Shown here in pieces: positions 39,375 through 48,269 of a stretch of 57,433 nucleotides of DNA. The translations under genes and the position numbers were made by a program. Origin of the DNA: Sedimentisphaerales bacterium (GTDB lineage: Bacteria; Planctomycetota; Phycisphaerae; Sedimentisphaerales; Anaerobacaceae); NCBI GenBank assembly GCA_016936075.1, contig JAFGPS010000124.1, forward strand, positions 1-57,433, in the 5' to 3' direction. Each line of letters opens with the position of its first letter. Position 1 is the first letter of the stretch. The notes under the pieces were generated by a model. It was not told where the DNA came from and did no database searches. It was given only the letters and a program-made list of their open reading frames with translations.

Positions 39375-41219
39375 TTATGGCATTATGCGATAAATTGCTA
39401 TTTTAGGTTCACCATCGCTAATCATGTGAATTAATTTACATCTACCAATCATATCAACCTTCATTCCTAAAACAGGAGCGGCAAGAACTTCAGTTCTGTC
39501 CAGGCCCCAAATTTCATAATACAGGTCTCCAATCTTAGCTATTCTTGAATCCCAGGCTATCAGTGTAACTCCCCCTTCTTTGCATTTTTGAATATACTCT
39601 GCAAAGTCATTTGCATCTTCGCGTGAAAAAGAACCTGAATGTATAAATCTATCCTCAGGCAATCCGGTAAAAATTGGCATAAAGCCCGGCATTGTAGTTA
39701 CCATCTTGTCATTTTCTTCCGCGTTTTCAAGAAACCATTCAGCCAGTTTTTTAAAATTTACATCTGCTTTATTATTCATCCTCAAACCTATATTCGAACC
39801 TGAACTTAGAACCGCCATAAATAAGAACACAGGAACCAGCAGCCACCTGGCCGATAGAGCAGACTTGCGGATAATCTCAATGACTACAAAACTGACTAAA
39901 GCAAGAATTAATGTAACAATTGAAGCTAAAGAAATTGGAGGACAAATTCTGCGTGCAAGTAAAAAACCTTCACCTATTTTTACTGCCCAAAAAACAAAAA
40001 CTATCCCCACTGTTATTGACAAAATGATTCGCAATACTTTTCTTTTGTTTTCAGCAAAGAGTTTTCTGTATACAATCTGCAAACCATAAGCCGCGACTAA
40101 AAATATACCCCATTGCACAGGCACACAAAATCGCGAAAGCCTGTATGGATATACTGCATGAATTAATATGTAAGGAACCGCGGTTATGAGCATCACAATA
40201 ATTTCCCATTGTTTGCGAATAAAAGCAAAGGCTGCTCCAGCCATAAATGTCACTAACAACAAAGATGCCGTAATCCAGAATATCGCTGAATTCATAGTAT
40301 CAAAAGCTACTGTTTCACCCGTCCAATCGCGATGACCCAACTGGACGTTGAGAAAAGACATGATACCTTCCCAGTATAATCGCAAATCTTCAAGAAGCCG
40401 AAAAGTTCTGTCCTGTCCGAGCACCTGAAGGTAATGCCCTCCCCCTCCTTCTGCCTTACTTTTTAATAACTGAACTGCAGTAATTATCATACATAAAATA
40501 AAAGGTATTGAAGCAGTGACACTGCGTATTATCGTTTTTCTCCATTTACGATTTTGTAATAAATCCGCCAAAGCCACTGCAGGAATCAGGCCAACCATAT
40601 CCCACCTGGTGATTGAAGCAAGAGCCGCAAACAAATAGGCCAGCTTTATATTGTCCCTGACAAATAGTATAGTTGCGGCGAAAAATGCTAATATTGTAAG
40701 CTCCGCTAAAGGCTCACTGCTTAGGCGAACTACCCACGGACTAATACCTGCCAGCAAAGCTATCCAAACCGCTCCTGCAAGTTTTATCTTACGGCAGTTC
40801 AAATATATCAATATCATTACAACAGGAAGCATTAGAGCGTTGTACACTTCCGCACCCAGAAGATAGCGGTCCGGTCGTGAAAACGGCAATCCAGCCAATG
40901 CGGTAATGATAGAATACACAGGCGCCCTTTTCATACTATTAGGAATTTGAAAATGTAACCATGATTTACCTGTACTGAGAAAAGACAGAAAATCAGAGTT
41001 TGGAACGACAAAATGGCCCAAAAAAGAAAAAGAAAACAATAAACCAGCAGCAATTAAAAATCCAATCTCAATTAGAAAGATAATTTTTTCTCTGCGTCCA
41101 TCAACTGCTTTATTCGGAAAAAATACTTTTTTATTTGAGCGGTTAGTCTTCAATTCCCTACCTTGTTTAATTTCCTCTTTTTCTAATAATTCAAAACTCC
41201 TGATTATTAATATTCTCAA
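39375..41219 (-). CDS. Membrane glycosyltransferase (GT39/GT83-like, ArnT type)
   Basis: About 614 residues with some 12 transmembrane segments and a soluble C-terminal domain (about 490-614). The first luminal loop has NSDFLSFLSTGKSWLHF, where an Asp follows the first helix as in GT-C enzymes. The start is uncertain: TTG at 41219 or TTG at 41153 (after AAGGTAGGG), since no ATG is suitably placed. GT-C enzymes use lipid-phosphate sugars to glycosylate proteins or lipids outside the membrane. No partner gene is adjacent. Confidence 0.75.
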   Translation of the reverse strand: MRILIIRSFELLEKEEIKQGRELKTNRSNKKVFFPNKAVDGRREKIIFLIEIGFLIAAGLLFSFSFLGHFVVPNSDFLSFLSTGKSWLHFQIPNSMKRAPVYSIITALAGLPFSRPDRYLLGAEVYNALMLPVVMILIYLNCRKIKLAGAVWIALLAGISPWVVRLSSEPLAELTILAFFAATILFVRDNIKLAYLFAALASITRWDMVGLIPAVALADLLQNRKWRKTIIRSVTASIPFILCMIITAVQLLKSKAEGGGGHYLQVLGQDRTFRLLEDLRLYWEGIMSFLNVQLGHRDWTGETVAFDTMNSAIFWITASLLLVTFMAGAAFAFIRKQWEIIVMLITAVPYILIHAVYPYRLSRFCVPVQWGIFLVAAYGLQIVYRKLFAENKRKVLRIILSITVGIVFVFWAVKIGEGFLLARRICPPISLASIVTLILALVSFVVIEIIRKSALSARWLLVPVFLFMAVLSSGSNIGLRMNNKADVNFKKLAEWFLENAEENDKMVTTMPGFMPIFTGLPEDRFIHSGSFSREDANDFAEYIQKCKEGGVTLIAWDSRIAKIGDLYYEIWGLDRTEVLAAPVLGMKVDMIGRCKLIHMISDGEPKIAIYRIMP

Positions 41220-41355
41220 ATAAATATAGCATTGTTAACAGACAAATTCAAGTTATTTTACGGATATGATACCATTTCCATGGCAGTTTAAGCATGTCAA
41301 GGAGGATATGTTAAAACACATAAATATAAAATCATAACAATAATAACTGAAAGAT

Positions 41356-41385
41356 TTGACCAAAGACTACTGAATCCTGTATAAT
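41356..41385 (+). promoter_or_regulatory. Near-consensus sigma-70 promoter of the uracil-DNA glycosylase gene
   Basis: TTGACC (41356-41361), 18 bases, then a perfect TATAAT (41380-41385). The expected transcript start (41392-41394) falls on the ATG at 41394, so the mRNA would be leaderless or use a later start. Confidence 0.7.
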
Positions 41386-41393
41386 GCCCTCCA

Positions 41394-42122
41394 ATGCAGA
41401 AAGAAATTGATATCAACAAAGTAGCACGGCAACATCTTGAGATGGAGGAGTTTTTTTGCGGCTTCACTGTCAAGGGAGTCGCAACACCAACAACACCAGA
41501 TCAAAAAGAAAGCACTATGACAAAAGCAGAAAAACAAAAAGAATTGGACAAAATCTTCGAGGAAGTCCGTGTATGCTGCCAATGCGAACTGGTATCAACG
41601 AGAAATAAAGTCGTACCCGGCGAAGGCAATCCCAACGCTCGTATTATGTTCGTAGGCGAAGCACCGGGAGCCGACGAAGATGCGCAAGGACGCCCATTTG
41701 TAGGAAGAGCCGGTAAACTCCTGGAAAATATTATAATCGCATGTGGCTTAAAAAGAAGCGATGTATTTATCGGTAATATTCTCAAATGCAGACCGCCGGG
41801 AAATCGTGACCCCAAAGCGGAAGAAATTATATGCTGTCTCCCATTTTTGCAAAGACAAATTGAAATAATAAGCCCGGAAGTTATCGTAGCTCTCGGCGCT
41901 CACGCGGCTAAAACACTTTTGAACTCGAATGATACAATAGGTCATCTTAGAGGCCATTTCCATGAATATGTTACTGGTCCCGGCAAACCTCCTATAAAAT
42001 TCATGGCGACATATCATCCAGCTTACTTACTGAGAAACTATTCACAGGAAAACCGGAAAAGAGTATGGGAAGACATGAAGAAAGTACTTATCGAATTGAA
42101 TCTACCTGTTCCGAAAAAATAA
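41394..42122 (+). CDS. Uracil-DNA glycosylase, family 4 (iron-sulfur)
   Basis: 242 residues from the first ATG. The family core begins near residue 59: VCCQCEL gives the first Cys pair, GEAPGADEDAQGRPFVGRAG is the active-site block, and KCRPPGNRDP with ICCLPFLQRQ supplies the other two 4Fe-4S cysteines. HPAYLLR carries the late catalytic His. It removes uracil from DNA. Residues 1-40 have no family match; ATGs in frame at residues 17 and 42 are alternative starts. Confidence 0.92.
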   Translation: MQKEIDINKVARQHLEMEEFFCGFTVKGVATPTTPDQKESTMTKAEKQKELDKIFEEVRVCCQCELVSTRNKVVPGEGNPNARIMFVGEAPGADEDAQGRPFVGRAGKLLENIIIACGLKRSDVFIGNILKCRPPGNRDPKAEEIICCLPFLQRQIEIISPEVIVALGAHAAKTLLNSNDTIGHLRGHFHEYVTGPGKPPIKFMATYHPAYLLRNYSQENRKRVWEDMKKVLIELNLPVPKK

Positions 42123-42146
42123 TTGGTGAGTATATCAGCATATGAA

Positions 42147-42195
42147 TAGATGGGTTGATATTAAAAAACCTTCTCTTCATCCCCCCATCTACCTT
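42147..42195. terminator. Convergent terminator-like hairpin
   Basis: TAGATGGG and CCCATCTA (arms about 42147-42154 and 42184-42191) form an 8-bp stem with a 29-base loop between the convergent uracil-DNA glycosylase and lipoprotein genes. The large loop makes it a weak candidate; ACCTTTTC follows. Confidence 0.35.
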
Positions 42196-42202
42196 TTCAA
42201 CT

Positions 42203-42784
42203 TTATAACGAGTTTGGCTCGGCTACTTCTGTCAGAGTTTGGTTAGAATCCAGAACTTTTTCTTCTTCCTGTAACAAAGGAATGAAATAGTTATCCATAG
42301 CAAAATTTCTCGCATTAAGAACGGGCATCTTTAATTCTGCGCTCAGAAAATACTGCAAATCATCGATAGCATTCAGATATTGTCGAGCCAGAGCAGTTTT
42401 TGCCATTGTTTTTTCATCTATTGTCGTACTGCTTATATATGGCTTGCTTTGAGTTGGTACTTTGTTGGGATCTTCCTGCTCGACATTTTTTATAAATTCC
42501 AACATAGCAGGTTTATAAATATCATTCTCATCATTGAGCACATAAGCCGCCGCATTAAGCTTTTGACAGACACTGCATGGCTGCGCTTTCTTGGAAAGCA
42601 CACTTTTCTTCCATGTCTGAACCAGCAATGGATCTATTTTGAATTGTTCGAGATTCTTCGCGGCCGCTTCGACTATTTCCGGACACTTCAGAAGCTCTTT
42701 AGCATCAAGTGCAGGACCATCCTGTCTCTCGGCGACGCAACCTGTAAGTAAAATAGCAAAGATAATCAAAATAACATTTTTCAT
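42203..42784 (-). CDS. Lipoprotein of unknown function
   Basis: 193 residues. A lipoprotein signal ends LLTGC (about 12-16). The mature part is helical and contains a CSVCQK motif (CxxC, about 71-76) plus an earlier Cys. No family is recognised. The C-terminus is acidic. The CxxC could be redox-active or bind metal or heme, but a heme-binding CxxCH is not present (CSVCQ). It stands alone. Confidence 0.65.
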   Translation of the reverse strand: MKNVILIIFAILLTGCVAERQDGPALDAKELLKCPEIVEAAAKNLEQFKIDPLLVQTWKKSVLSKKAQPCSVCQKLNAAAYVLNDENDIYKPAMLEFIKNVEQEDPNKVPTQSKPYISSTTIDEKTMAKTALARQYLNAIDDLQYFLSAELKMPVLNARNFAMDNYFIPLLQEEEKVLDSNQTLTEVAEPNSL

Positions 42785-43032
42785 AAAATAATCCTCATAT
42801 AATACTTTATTTTAGGAACTTACATTAGTTACGTCAATACCAAAGAACCTGATCAGTATGATCATTTCACGCTATTAATAGATAAGACGCTCCAATAAAG
42901 GATTTTGTTGAAAAATTTGATGATTTTCTTAAATATTTTATATTTTGCTATTTTCAAGCGTCTAATTTATGCAAAAGGTGTTGCTCTAAGGTATATAGAG
43001 TAAAAAGTGCGGCTTTAATAAAGGGAATAAAA

Positions 43033-43746
43033 TCATTTATCACGCCACAGATTGATTATATGTTTTTCTGTAGGAATATATTCAGAGTGCCAGTCGACAA
43101 ACAGGACATTAGCTCCCCTGCTATGCCTCTGGCGGGCTACTCTTCTACCGTAAACTAAATCAGTACTATCCGAACCTGGAAGATGCCTGGGATCAAATAC
43201 GTCACATCGCATCAAATCATCGCTATCCTTGGTTTGAATAATTGGACGCCAATCTCCTTCTTCATTATCAGCCATATATATCGTACTTGATTGCCTTCTA
43301 AATACATCAAGTTTGGTAGGACGAGAAACTACAGAACCCTGTTCGTCTGTTCTGCTTGAAAAAGTCCAGTCGTTAATCACGTAGCAGACCGTTTGCTCAG
43401 AATTGGGAATATTATCCAGACCATTTCCAATTCTTGGAAAACTTTTACATTTATAAATAGATACAGTTTTGTAATCCCCGGTGTTATACTTTTGGCCCAG
43501 ATAAGGCAAAAACTGCATAAACCAAGCCGAGTTGTTGGAACCGGTGCCGCGAGGAATAAATTGTTCGTTATCCAGAGAATACATATAAGCGGCTACGCCA
43601 ATCTGTTTAAGATTACTTAAGCATGTTGTCGCTTGTGCCTGCTTTTTAACCTTTTGAAGGGCAGGCATTAATATTCCCATCAATACCGCGATAATTGCTA
43701 TAACAACAAGAAGTTCAATGAGTGTGAAGGCTTGTCTATGTGTCAT
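43033..43746 (-). CDS. Type II secretion pseudopilin-like protein (prepilin-type N-terminus, H-X9-D type)
   Basis: 237 residues. It starts QAFTLIELLVVIAIIAVLMGI, a prepilin peptidase site (class III, FTLIE) and hydrophobic helix; then ALQKVKKQAQATTCLSNLKQIG, the planctomycete pseudopilin pattern. Near the end H-SRGANVLFV-DWH is the family's H-X9-DG motif with Trp in place of Gly. Such proteins are exported and assemble with type II secretion or type IV pilus-like machines. GGAG precedes the ATG. Genes for the machine are not nearby. Confidence 0.87.
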   Translation of the reverse strand: MTHRQAFTLIELLVVIAIIAVLMGILMPALQKVKKQAQATTCLSNLKQIGVAAYMYSLDNEQFIPRGTGSNNSAWFMQFLPYLGQKYNTGDYKTVSIYKCKSFPRIGNGLDNIPNSEQTVCYVINDWTFSSRTDEQGSVVSRPTKLDVFRRQSSTIYMADNEEGDWRPIIQTKDSDDLMRCDVFDPRHLPGSDSTDLVYGRRVARQRHSRGANVLFVDWHSEYIPTEKHIINLWRDK

Positions 43747-43957
43747 GTCATTAGCTCCGAAACGTCATGGATACTGTATGCTATTCATGAATTGTCTATT
43801 TTATTATAAGCTTCTTATCTCAAAATACAAGTTAAATGCGAAATATATAAACAATGACAAAATAATGTTTTTTTCTGTAAGAAGCATTGCTATAGTTTTA
43901 TAATGCTTTCTTTACAAAATAGTACTAAAAAGCAAATAAAAATAAAATGAGGAACAA

Positions 43958-44419
43958 ATGACAAAACAGCCAACATCGAGAACATGTTTTTTATGCGGCC
44001 GTGATAACGACAATGGCTTGAAAATGGTATGGTATAATAATAAAGAGCAAAATCAAGTCGAAGCAAATGTTACTATCCCGGAACATTTTAACGGATACCC
44101 CGGAATTACACATGGCGGCATAGTCGCCGCAATTTTAGATGAGACATCTGGTCGAGCCGCCATGCTCAACGGAGATTTCGATAATTTATTTATTACACTC
44201 AGACTTAATATTACTTACAGGAAGCCGACTCCGACAGATATACCTTTAAAAGTAATTGGCTGGATTGAAAAAAAGGGTAGGAGAAAAATGGAAGTCGCGG
44301 CTAAAATATTGCTTCCAGACAAGACGATTTGTGCTGAATGTCAGGCTGTTGTTATGGAACCGACCGGTGAAATAGCAGACTGTTGGGAAAATGAAAAAAA
44401 ATACTGGTATGTAGAATGA
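43958..44419 (+). CDS. PaaI-family thioesterase (hot-dog fold)
   Basis: 153 residues. HFNGYPGITHGGIVAAILDETSG (about 49-70) is the thioesterase signature with HGG and the catalytic Asp/Glu region. CFLCGRDNDNGLKM at 10-23 has a CxxC with the [DN]N-GL.M motif common to small PaaI-like proteins. It hydrolyses acyl-CoA thioesters; the substrate is unknown. GAGG precedes the ATG. A long hairpin terminator follows. Confidence 0.88.
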   Translation: MTKQPTSRTCFLCGRDNDNGLKMVWYNNKEQNQVEANVTIPEHFNGYPGITHGGIVAAILDETSGRAAMLNGDFDNLFITLRLNITYRKPTPTDIPLKVIGWIEKKGRRKMEVAAKILLPDKTICAECQAVVMEPTGEIADCWENEKKYWYVE

Positions 44420-44436
44420 TGGTCCTGATTCAGTTC

Positions 44437-44480
44437 AAGTATGAGCCTGATTTATTAATAAACCAGACTCATACTTTTAC
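44437..44480. terminator. Bidirectional terminator between thioesterase and PEP-CTERM genes
   Basis: AAGTATGAG (44437-44445) pairs with CTCATACTT (44468-44476), with an inner CTG...CAG and TTTAT/ATAAA continuing the stem. TTTTAC follows on the plus strand. Confidence 0.8.
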
Positions 44481-44497
44481 ACCCTGCTTCGTATTAT

Positions 44498-45091
44498 TTA
44501 TAAAGTTCTTTTCTTTCTGAGCCATCCAAGCATTGCAGTTCCGATTCCACATAAAGCCAAAGCACCCGGAGCCGGTATAGCCTGAATTGTTAATTGTGAA
44601 TAATCTATTGTATAACCATCAAGGTCGTTATTAACATCAACCGTGACGCCGTCTGGATTAATAAGAAGTCCGACTGGAATATTGAAAGTAAGAATGCGTG
44701 TAAGGTCGTTTGCGCTTGTGTCCGGCAGAATTGTTCCTACACTCACTCCATTTACAAAAACCTCGCCGTTCCATTCAGCTTTGTCTGCCAAACCTGCAAC
44801 AAATATTTCTAAAGTTGCTGAAACAGGTACAAGACCCATTAAATCATAAGTATGTGTCCATGACTTGTCGTCTTCGTACCAGTAATCGGTAAAATCTGGA
44901 TCACCCGGTTCACGATAATCAGCCCAATAGTATCCATAGTCAAGATAATGAAGACCACTGGCAATCGGACAACCGACGCCGAATCCGTCCTTGTCACCCT
45001 GCAAGTCGATGATAGTGACAGCAGATTGAGCAGATTGAGTAGAAGAAAAAATAATGAATGCAAAAACAAAAAATGAAATTAACTTTTTCAT
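44498..45091 (-). CDS. Exported protein with PEP-CTERM-like anchor
   Basis: 197 residues from the ATG at 45091; a TTG eight codons upstream lacks a better site. The signal peptide ends SAQSA. The body is a beta-rich secreted domain (DLQGDKDGFGVGCP, LEIFVAGLADKAEW). The C-terminus is a PEP-CTERM-type signal: PAPGALALCGIGTAMLGWLRKKRTL reads Pro-x-Pro, a hydrophobic helix, and a basic tail. Exosortase would recognise it. Exosortase genes are not in view. The domain is unknown. Confidence 0.8.
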   Translation of the reverse strand: MKKLISFFVFAFIIFSSTQSAQSAVTIIDLQGDKDGFGVGCPIASGLHYLDYGYYWADYREPGDPDFTDYWYEDDKSWTHTYDLMGLVPVSATLEIFVAGLADKAEWNGEVFVNGVSVGTILPDTSANDLTRILTFNIPVGLLINPDGVTVDVNNDLDGYTIDYSQLTIQAIPAPGALALCGIGTAMLGWLRKKRTL

Positions 45092-45309
45092 CACACCCCC
45101 AATTGAACAAAACAACTCACCCCAAAACTGTTAGATTAATTCCCGCCGATTAAGTGTAATTATATCAGAATCATATATACCAGTCAATAAAATTTACTAT
45201 TTTAGATTGGAAAAACTCCTGATTCCTATAATATCAACCGTCCTAAGTGTTTTGTTGTGCTTTAAAGTCAGTATAGATAAAAAAATATTAAGATATATTT
45301 TTTGTTTTT

Positions 45310-45762
45310 TTATTCTCCAAGCCTGATTTTAAGCTCTTTTATGGTTATCTGGTCCTGATCAATTTTCCGCATTAAATCCTCTCGCAACCCTCTTTCGTAT
45401 AGTACCAGTTTCCGCATTTCTTCATTATCATCCTGCAGTTTTCGATACTCCTGCTCTAATGTATCAGGATTAAGCGGCTCTACAGGCTCTTTTTTTTCAA
45501 CTTCATGTCCGGCCTGTAATGATTCCAATTGTTTTGTAAGCTCTTCATTTCTCGCTTTTAAGACGGCATTTTCATCCTGCAGCCTAATCGCAAGCATCTG
45601 CATTTGCTGTGCATGTTCCAAAGCCTCGGCAGTCATATCATTTTTATAACTTACAAGCCCTTCTCCCGAATTCGGCGTAGTCTTTTTCTCAACAATACAA
45701 CCTGAAAACGCAAGAAAACAAGAAAATATTAATCCCGAAATAAATATCTTTCTCTTCATCAT
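45310..45762 (-). CDS. Coiled-coil lipoprotein of unknown function
   Basis: 150 residues. A lipoprotein signal (FLAFSGC, about 16-22) is followed by a long heptad coil (about 42-85: ALEHAQQMQMLAIRLQDEN onward), a proline break (EPVEPLNPDT) and a second coil to the end. No enzyme motif is seen. A structural spacer between the outer membrane and the cell wall or S-layer is possible. Confidence 0.7.
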   Translation of the reverse strand: MMKRKIFISGLIFSCFLAFSGCIVEKKTTPNSGEGLVSYKNDMTAEALEHAQQMQMLAIRLQDENAVLKARNEELTKQLESLQAGHEVEKKEPVEPLNPDTLEQEYRKLQDDNEEMRKLVLYERGLREDLMRKIDQDQITIKELKIRLGE

Positions 45763-45900
45763 AACACTACAATCCCGAACAAATTTTCATCTTTTCAAAC
45801 AACTAAAGATTCTATCATAAAAACCAACTTTGTCCAAGTTTTTTGAGATATTGAATGTTAAATCTACCTGAATAATATAAATTAAAACCAATGATGAATA

Positions 45901-46656
45901 TTACTTATCATTGGCTTTGTTTTTCACAGGAACATTTATAGATTGCGGCGAAACACCGAAAACAAGAGTATTACCAGATGATTCTCCCATAGTTTGTAAT
46001 GCTCTAAGCTGCATAAGATTTGGATTATCATCGAGCATTTTGGCGGCATTTGCAAGATTACGCAATGCTGCGGTTTCGCCCCTAGCTCTTTCAAGAGCAG
46101 CCTGACCTTCCTTACGGGCACTCACAACTTGTGAGAATATTTCTTTGAGCTTGCCCGGGAACATAATATCCTTTACATCAACAGAAATAAGATTCAAACC
46201 AAGGGCTGCTATCTTTTCATGCGTTTGTTCGAAAAGAGCCTTTGAAATTTCTTCTTTATGCTCAAGAATCGTATCAATATCGCGCAAACCGATTATATTT
46301 CTAAGCGCTAATTGCAGTTCTAAATACATTGATCCAGAGGAACTTTGTACCGTATTTATTGCGGTATTCGGATCTGTTATTTCATAGTTTGCGGCAAGAC
46401 TGACTTTTAATGTTACTCCATCAGAGCTAAGGACTTCCTGTCCTGGAATTGAGATAAAATTTGGCCTGATGTCAACTTTTATTACGCTATCGAAATATGG
46501 AAAATACCAATATTGTCCCGGTTCGAGAATCTTTGAAAACTTACCTTTTGAATATTTCAATCCTCTTTCGTACTCGAAAATTGTAACTCGCCTTGAATTA
46601 AATTTTATAATAATAACAATTACTGCTATAGCAATAAAACCATATAAATATCCCAT
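45901..46656 (-). CDS. SPFH/band-7 protein (slipin-like)
   Basis: 251 residues from the ATG at 46656, which has GGAG 7 bases upstream; an earlier ATG (46701) lies inside the leader structure. A single N-terminal membrane helix (about 2-20) is followed by the band-7 domain (VTIFEYERGLKYSKGKF... VLSSDGVTLKVS) and a short coil (about 175-220: SARKEGQAALERARGE). Stomatin/slipin proteins form membrane rings. No NfeD gene is adjacent, which is unusual for slipins. The structured leader upstream may control it. Confidence 0.88.
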   Translation of the reverse strand: MGYLYGFIAIAVIVIIIKFNSRRVTIFEYERGLKYSKGKFSKILEPGQYWYFPYFDSVIKVDIRPNFISIPGQEVLSSDGVTLKVSLAANYEITDPNTAINTVQSSSGSMYLELQLALRNIIGLRDIDTILEHKEEISKALFEQTHEKIAALGLNLISVDVKDIMFPGKLKEIFSQVVSARKEGQAALERARGETAALRNLANAAKMLDDNPNLMQLRALQTMGESSGNTLVFGVSPQSINVPVKNKANDK

Positions 46657-46673
46657 ATTAAATCTCCAAAAAG

Positions 46674-46867
46674 TTTTCCATCCCAAGGAATCCCGTTTCA
46701 TCAGCGGAGGTCTGAACTACATAGCCATGTCCCGGTGCAATAAAGCTGATTCCGGGGGATGGAAAATAGTAAGGGAATCGAACCCTGTCTTGGTTTTAAC
46801 CAAACCGCAGTAGAGGGTAAAACGCAGAACCATTAACAGTGATACTGCATATGGCCGCTTCCATCCC
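46674..46867 (-). ncRNA. Candidate structured RNA or leader (cloverleaf-like) upstream of the slipin gene
   Basis: On the minus strand GGGATGGAA (46859-46867) pairs over 9 bp with TTCCATCCC (46756-46764). Inside it three stems fit: GCAGTA/TACTGC (46843-46848 with 46807-46812), TTGGTT/AACCAA (46790-46803) and AGGG-TTCGATT-CCCT (46772-46786), the last a tRNA T-arm look-alike. The second arm can pair instead, over 11 bp, with GGGATGGAAAA (46674-46684) 18 bases before the slipin ATG. No known RNA family matches by reading. Confidence 0.4.
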
Positions 46868-46904
46868 AGATACACTTTAATTTTCTCTCACTATCGTACA
46901 ATTC

Positions 46905-46950
46905 ACAAAAACAATTTCATGAAAAACTGCTTCATTAACTGAAATTGTAC
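46905..46950 (-). terminator. Terminator after the methyltransferase gene, with alternative pairing
   Basis: ACAATTTCA and TGAAATTGT (arms 46940-46948 and 46911-46919) form a 9-bp stem followed by TTTTTG on the minus strand. AATTGTAC/GTACAATT (46943-46950 with 46897-46904) can form instead, excluding it. Confidence 0.55.
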
Positions 46951-46981
46951 CCTCTGAAAGCATGAAGTCAAAAGTTTTTTA

Positions 46982-48139
46982 TTAATAAATCCAGGGAATG
47001 AAATGATACTTTACTTTCTTGCAGTACTCAACGTAATCTGGATCTCGCATAAGGAATCTTTCTTCCGTAATTCCGCGAAGGAAATACAGTGTTGCCCAGC
47101 TGATATAACCGAAAAGAAACATTATATATCCTAAAGGCGACAAATTACCAGAGACTATTAATGGAATAAATGTCAATAACCAGTAGATATTTTTCGATGC
47201 ATATCCGGGATGGCGAACAATACGGTACGGCCCCCATGTCACAATACCGCGATTTGTCAGGTTGCTTGCCCGGGTGAATAACGTAAGCGATGCTGATATA
47301 AGGATACCTGCAAATATCATAGCCAGAATACGCAAAATCCATGTAGCCGGATGGTTTATGTCTCCTCTCCAAATGAGGAAAAACGGATCCTCGAATGAAC
47401 CGCCTAAAAACGCTACAGTCGCATTATTGAAAGGTGGATAACACGCCAGGCAGACAAACAAATGAAACGGCTTTGTTTCTACGTACCTGACTTTGTTACC
47501 CAAAAGCTTTGAGTCGGCGTGATAGCTTATGATATAGGGAATCGCCTCAATCATAAAAGCCACTGTTATAAAAAACTTGAACACAATGTCAAAATAATTA
47601 GCTGGAGAAACATTTTGTAATTGGAGATCCCTGAATATAGGTACAGCTCTGTTGAATCCATCGATAGCGGCGTTGATAGCTATTGGCCCATAAATCATCT
47701 TCACAATATAAAAGAAGATTGCGTGCTTTTCCTCGTATGTCGGTTTCAATGAGTCATATGAGTTTTCTGCTTTTGACGGCTTGAGTTTCCCACGCACAAA
47801 ACGAATTATATAGCCTGTTATACGTACCGGATTCGAAATCCATAGTGACCTCGGCCTGATATAAATACATATCGGAGTAATAATGATCAGGTAGGCGGCA
47901 TATACGTACCAGTAAATTTTAATAGCAGACACGCCATAAAATGTAACACTTAAAAAATACATATAATGCGGACTTAATGAGAATATTATCAGCACTACCC
48001 CATAGATAACAGCCGCTGATACCAGGTGACGTACCCCATGCTCTACAGTTGGTCGAGGCAGATTCGGATCGATATAACTTATGTTATATTGATTTGCCAG
48101 TTTCGGTAGTTCTGTTTTTTTCGTCTTATGTCTTCTCAT
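46982..48139 (-). CDS. Isoprenylcysteine carboxylmethyltransferase-family membrane protein
   Basis: 385 residues with about 8 hydrophobic segments. The C-terminal half has the ICMT/PEMT core: GIVTWGPYRIVRHPGYASKN (RHPGY binds S-adenosylmethionine) and, near the end, EERFLMRDPDYVEYCKKVKY, the E...F......Y..Y signature. The N-terminal 140 residues are an extra hydrophobic domain with a lysine-rich start. The substrate is unknown; lipid or small-molecule methylation is likely. Confidence 0.8.
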   Translation of the reverse strand: MRRHKTKKTELPKLANQYNISYIDPNLPRPTVEHGVRHLVSAAVIYGVVLIIFSLSPHYMYFLSVTFYGVSAIKIYWYVYAAYLIIITPICIYIRPRSLWISNPVRITGYIIRFVRGKLKPSKAENSYDSLKPTYEEKHAIFFYIVKMIYGPIAINAAIDGFNRAVPIFRDLQLQNVSPANYFDIVFKFFITVAFMIEAIPYIISYHADSKLLGNKVRYVETKPFHLFVCLACYPPFNNATVAFLGGSFEDPFFLIWRGDINHPATWILRILAMIFAGILISASLTLFTRASNLTNRGIVTWGPYRIVRHPGYASKNIYWLLTFIPLIVSGNLSPLGYIMFLFGYISWATLYFLRGITEERFLMRDPDYVEYCKKVKYHFIPWIY

Positions 48140-48269
48140 AATAAAAGCATATCAAACTATATTTTCAGGCTATCTACACATTATTCTTGTTTAATACCTT
48201 TATACAAATATTTCAGCAAAAAGACAACAAAACTCTAAAAAAAATACAACCAAAACATTGTCGAATATC

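Noticed and set aside
46690-46870. tRNA or tmRNA on the minus strand
   Set aside because: The T-arm look-alike is good, and two GTT-containing loops resemble tRNA-Asn, but the acceptor arms, D-arm spacing, U33 and CCA do not fit, and the span is too short for a tmRNA with a tag.
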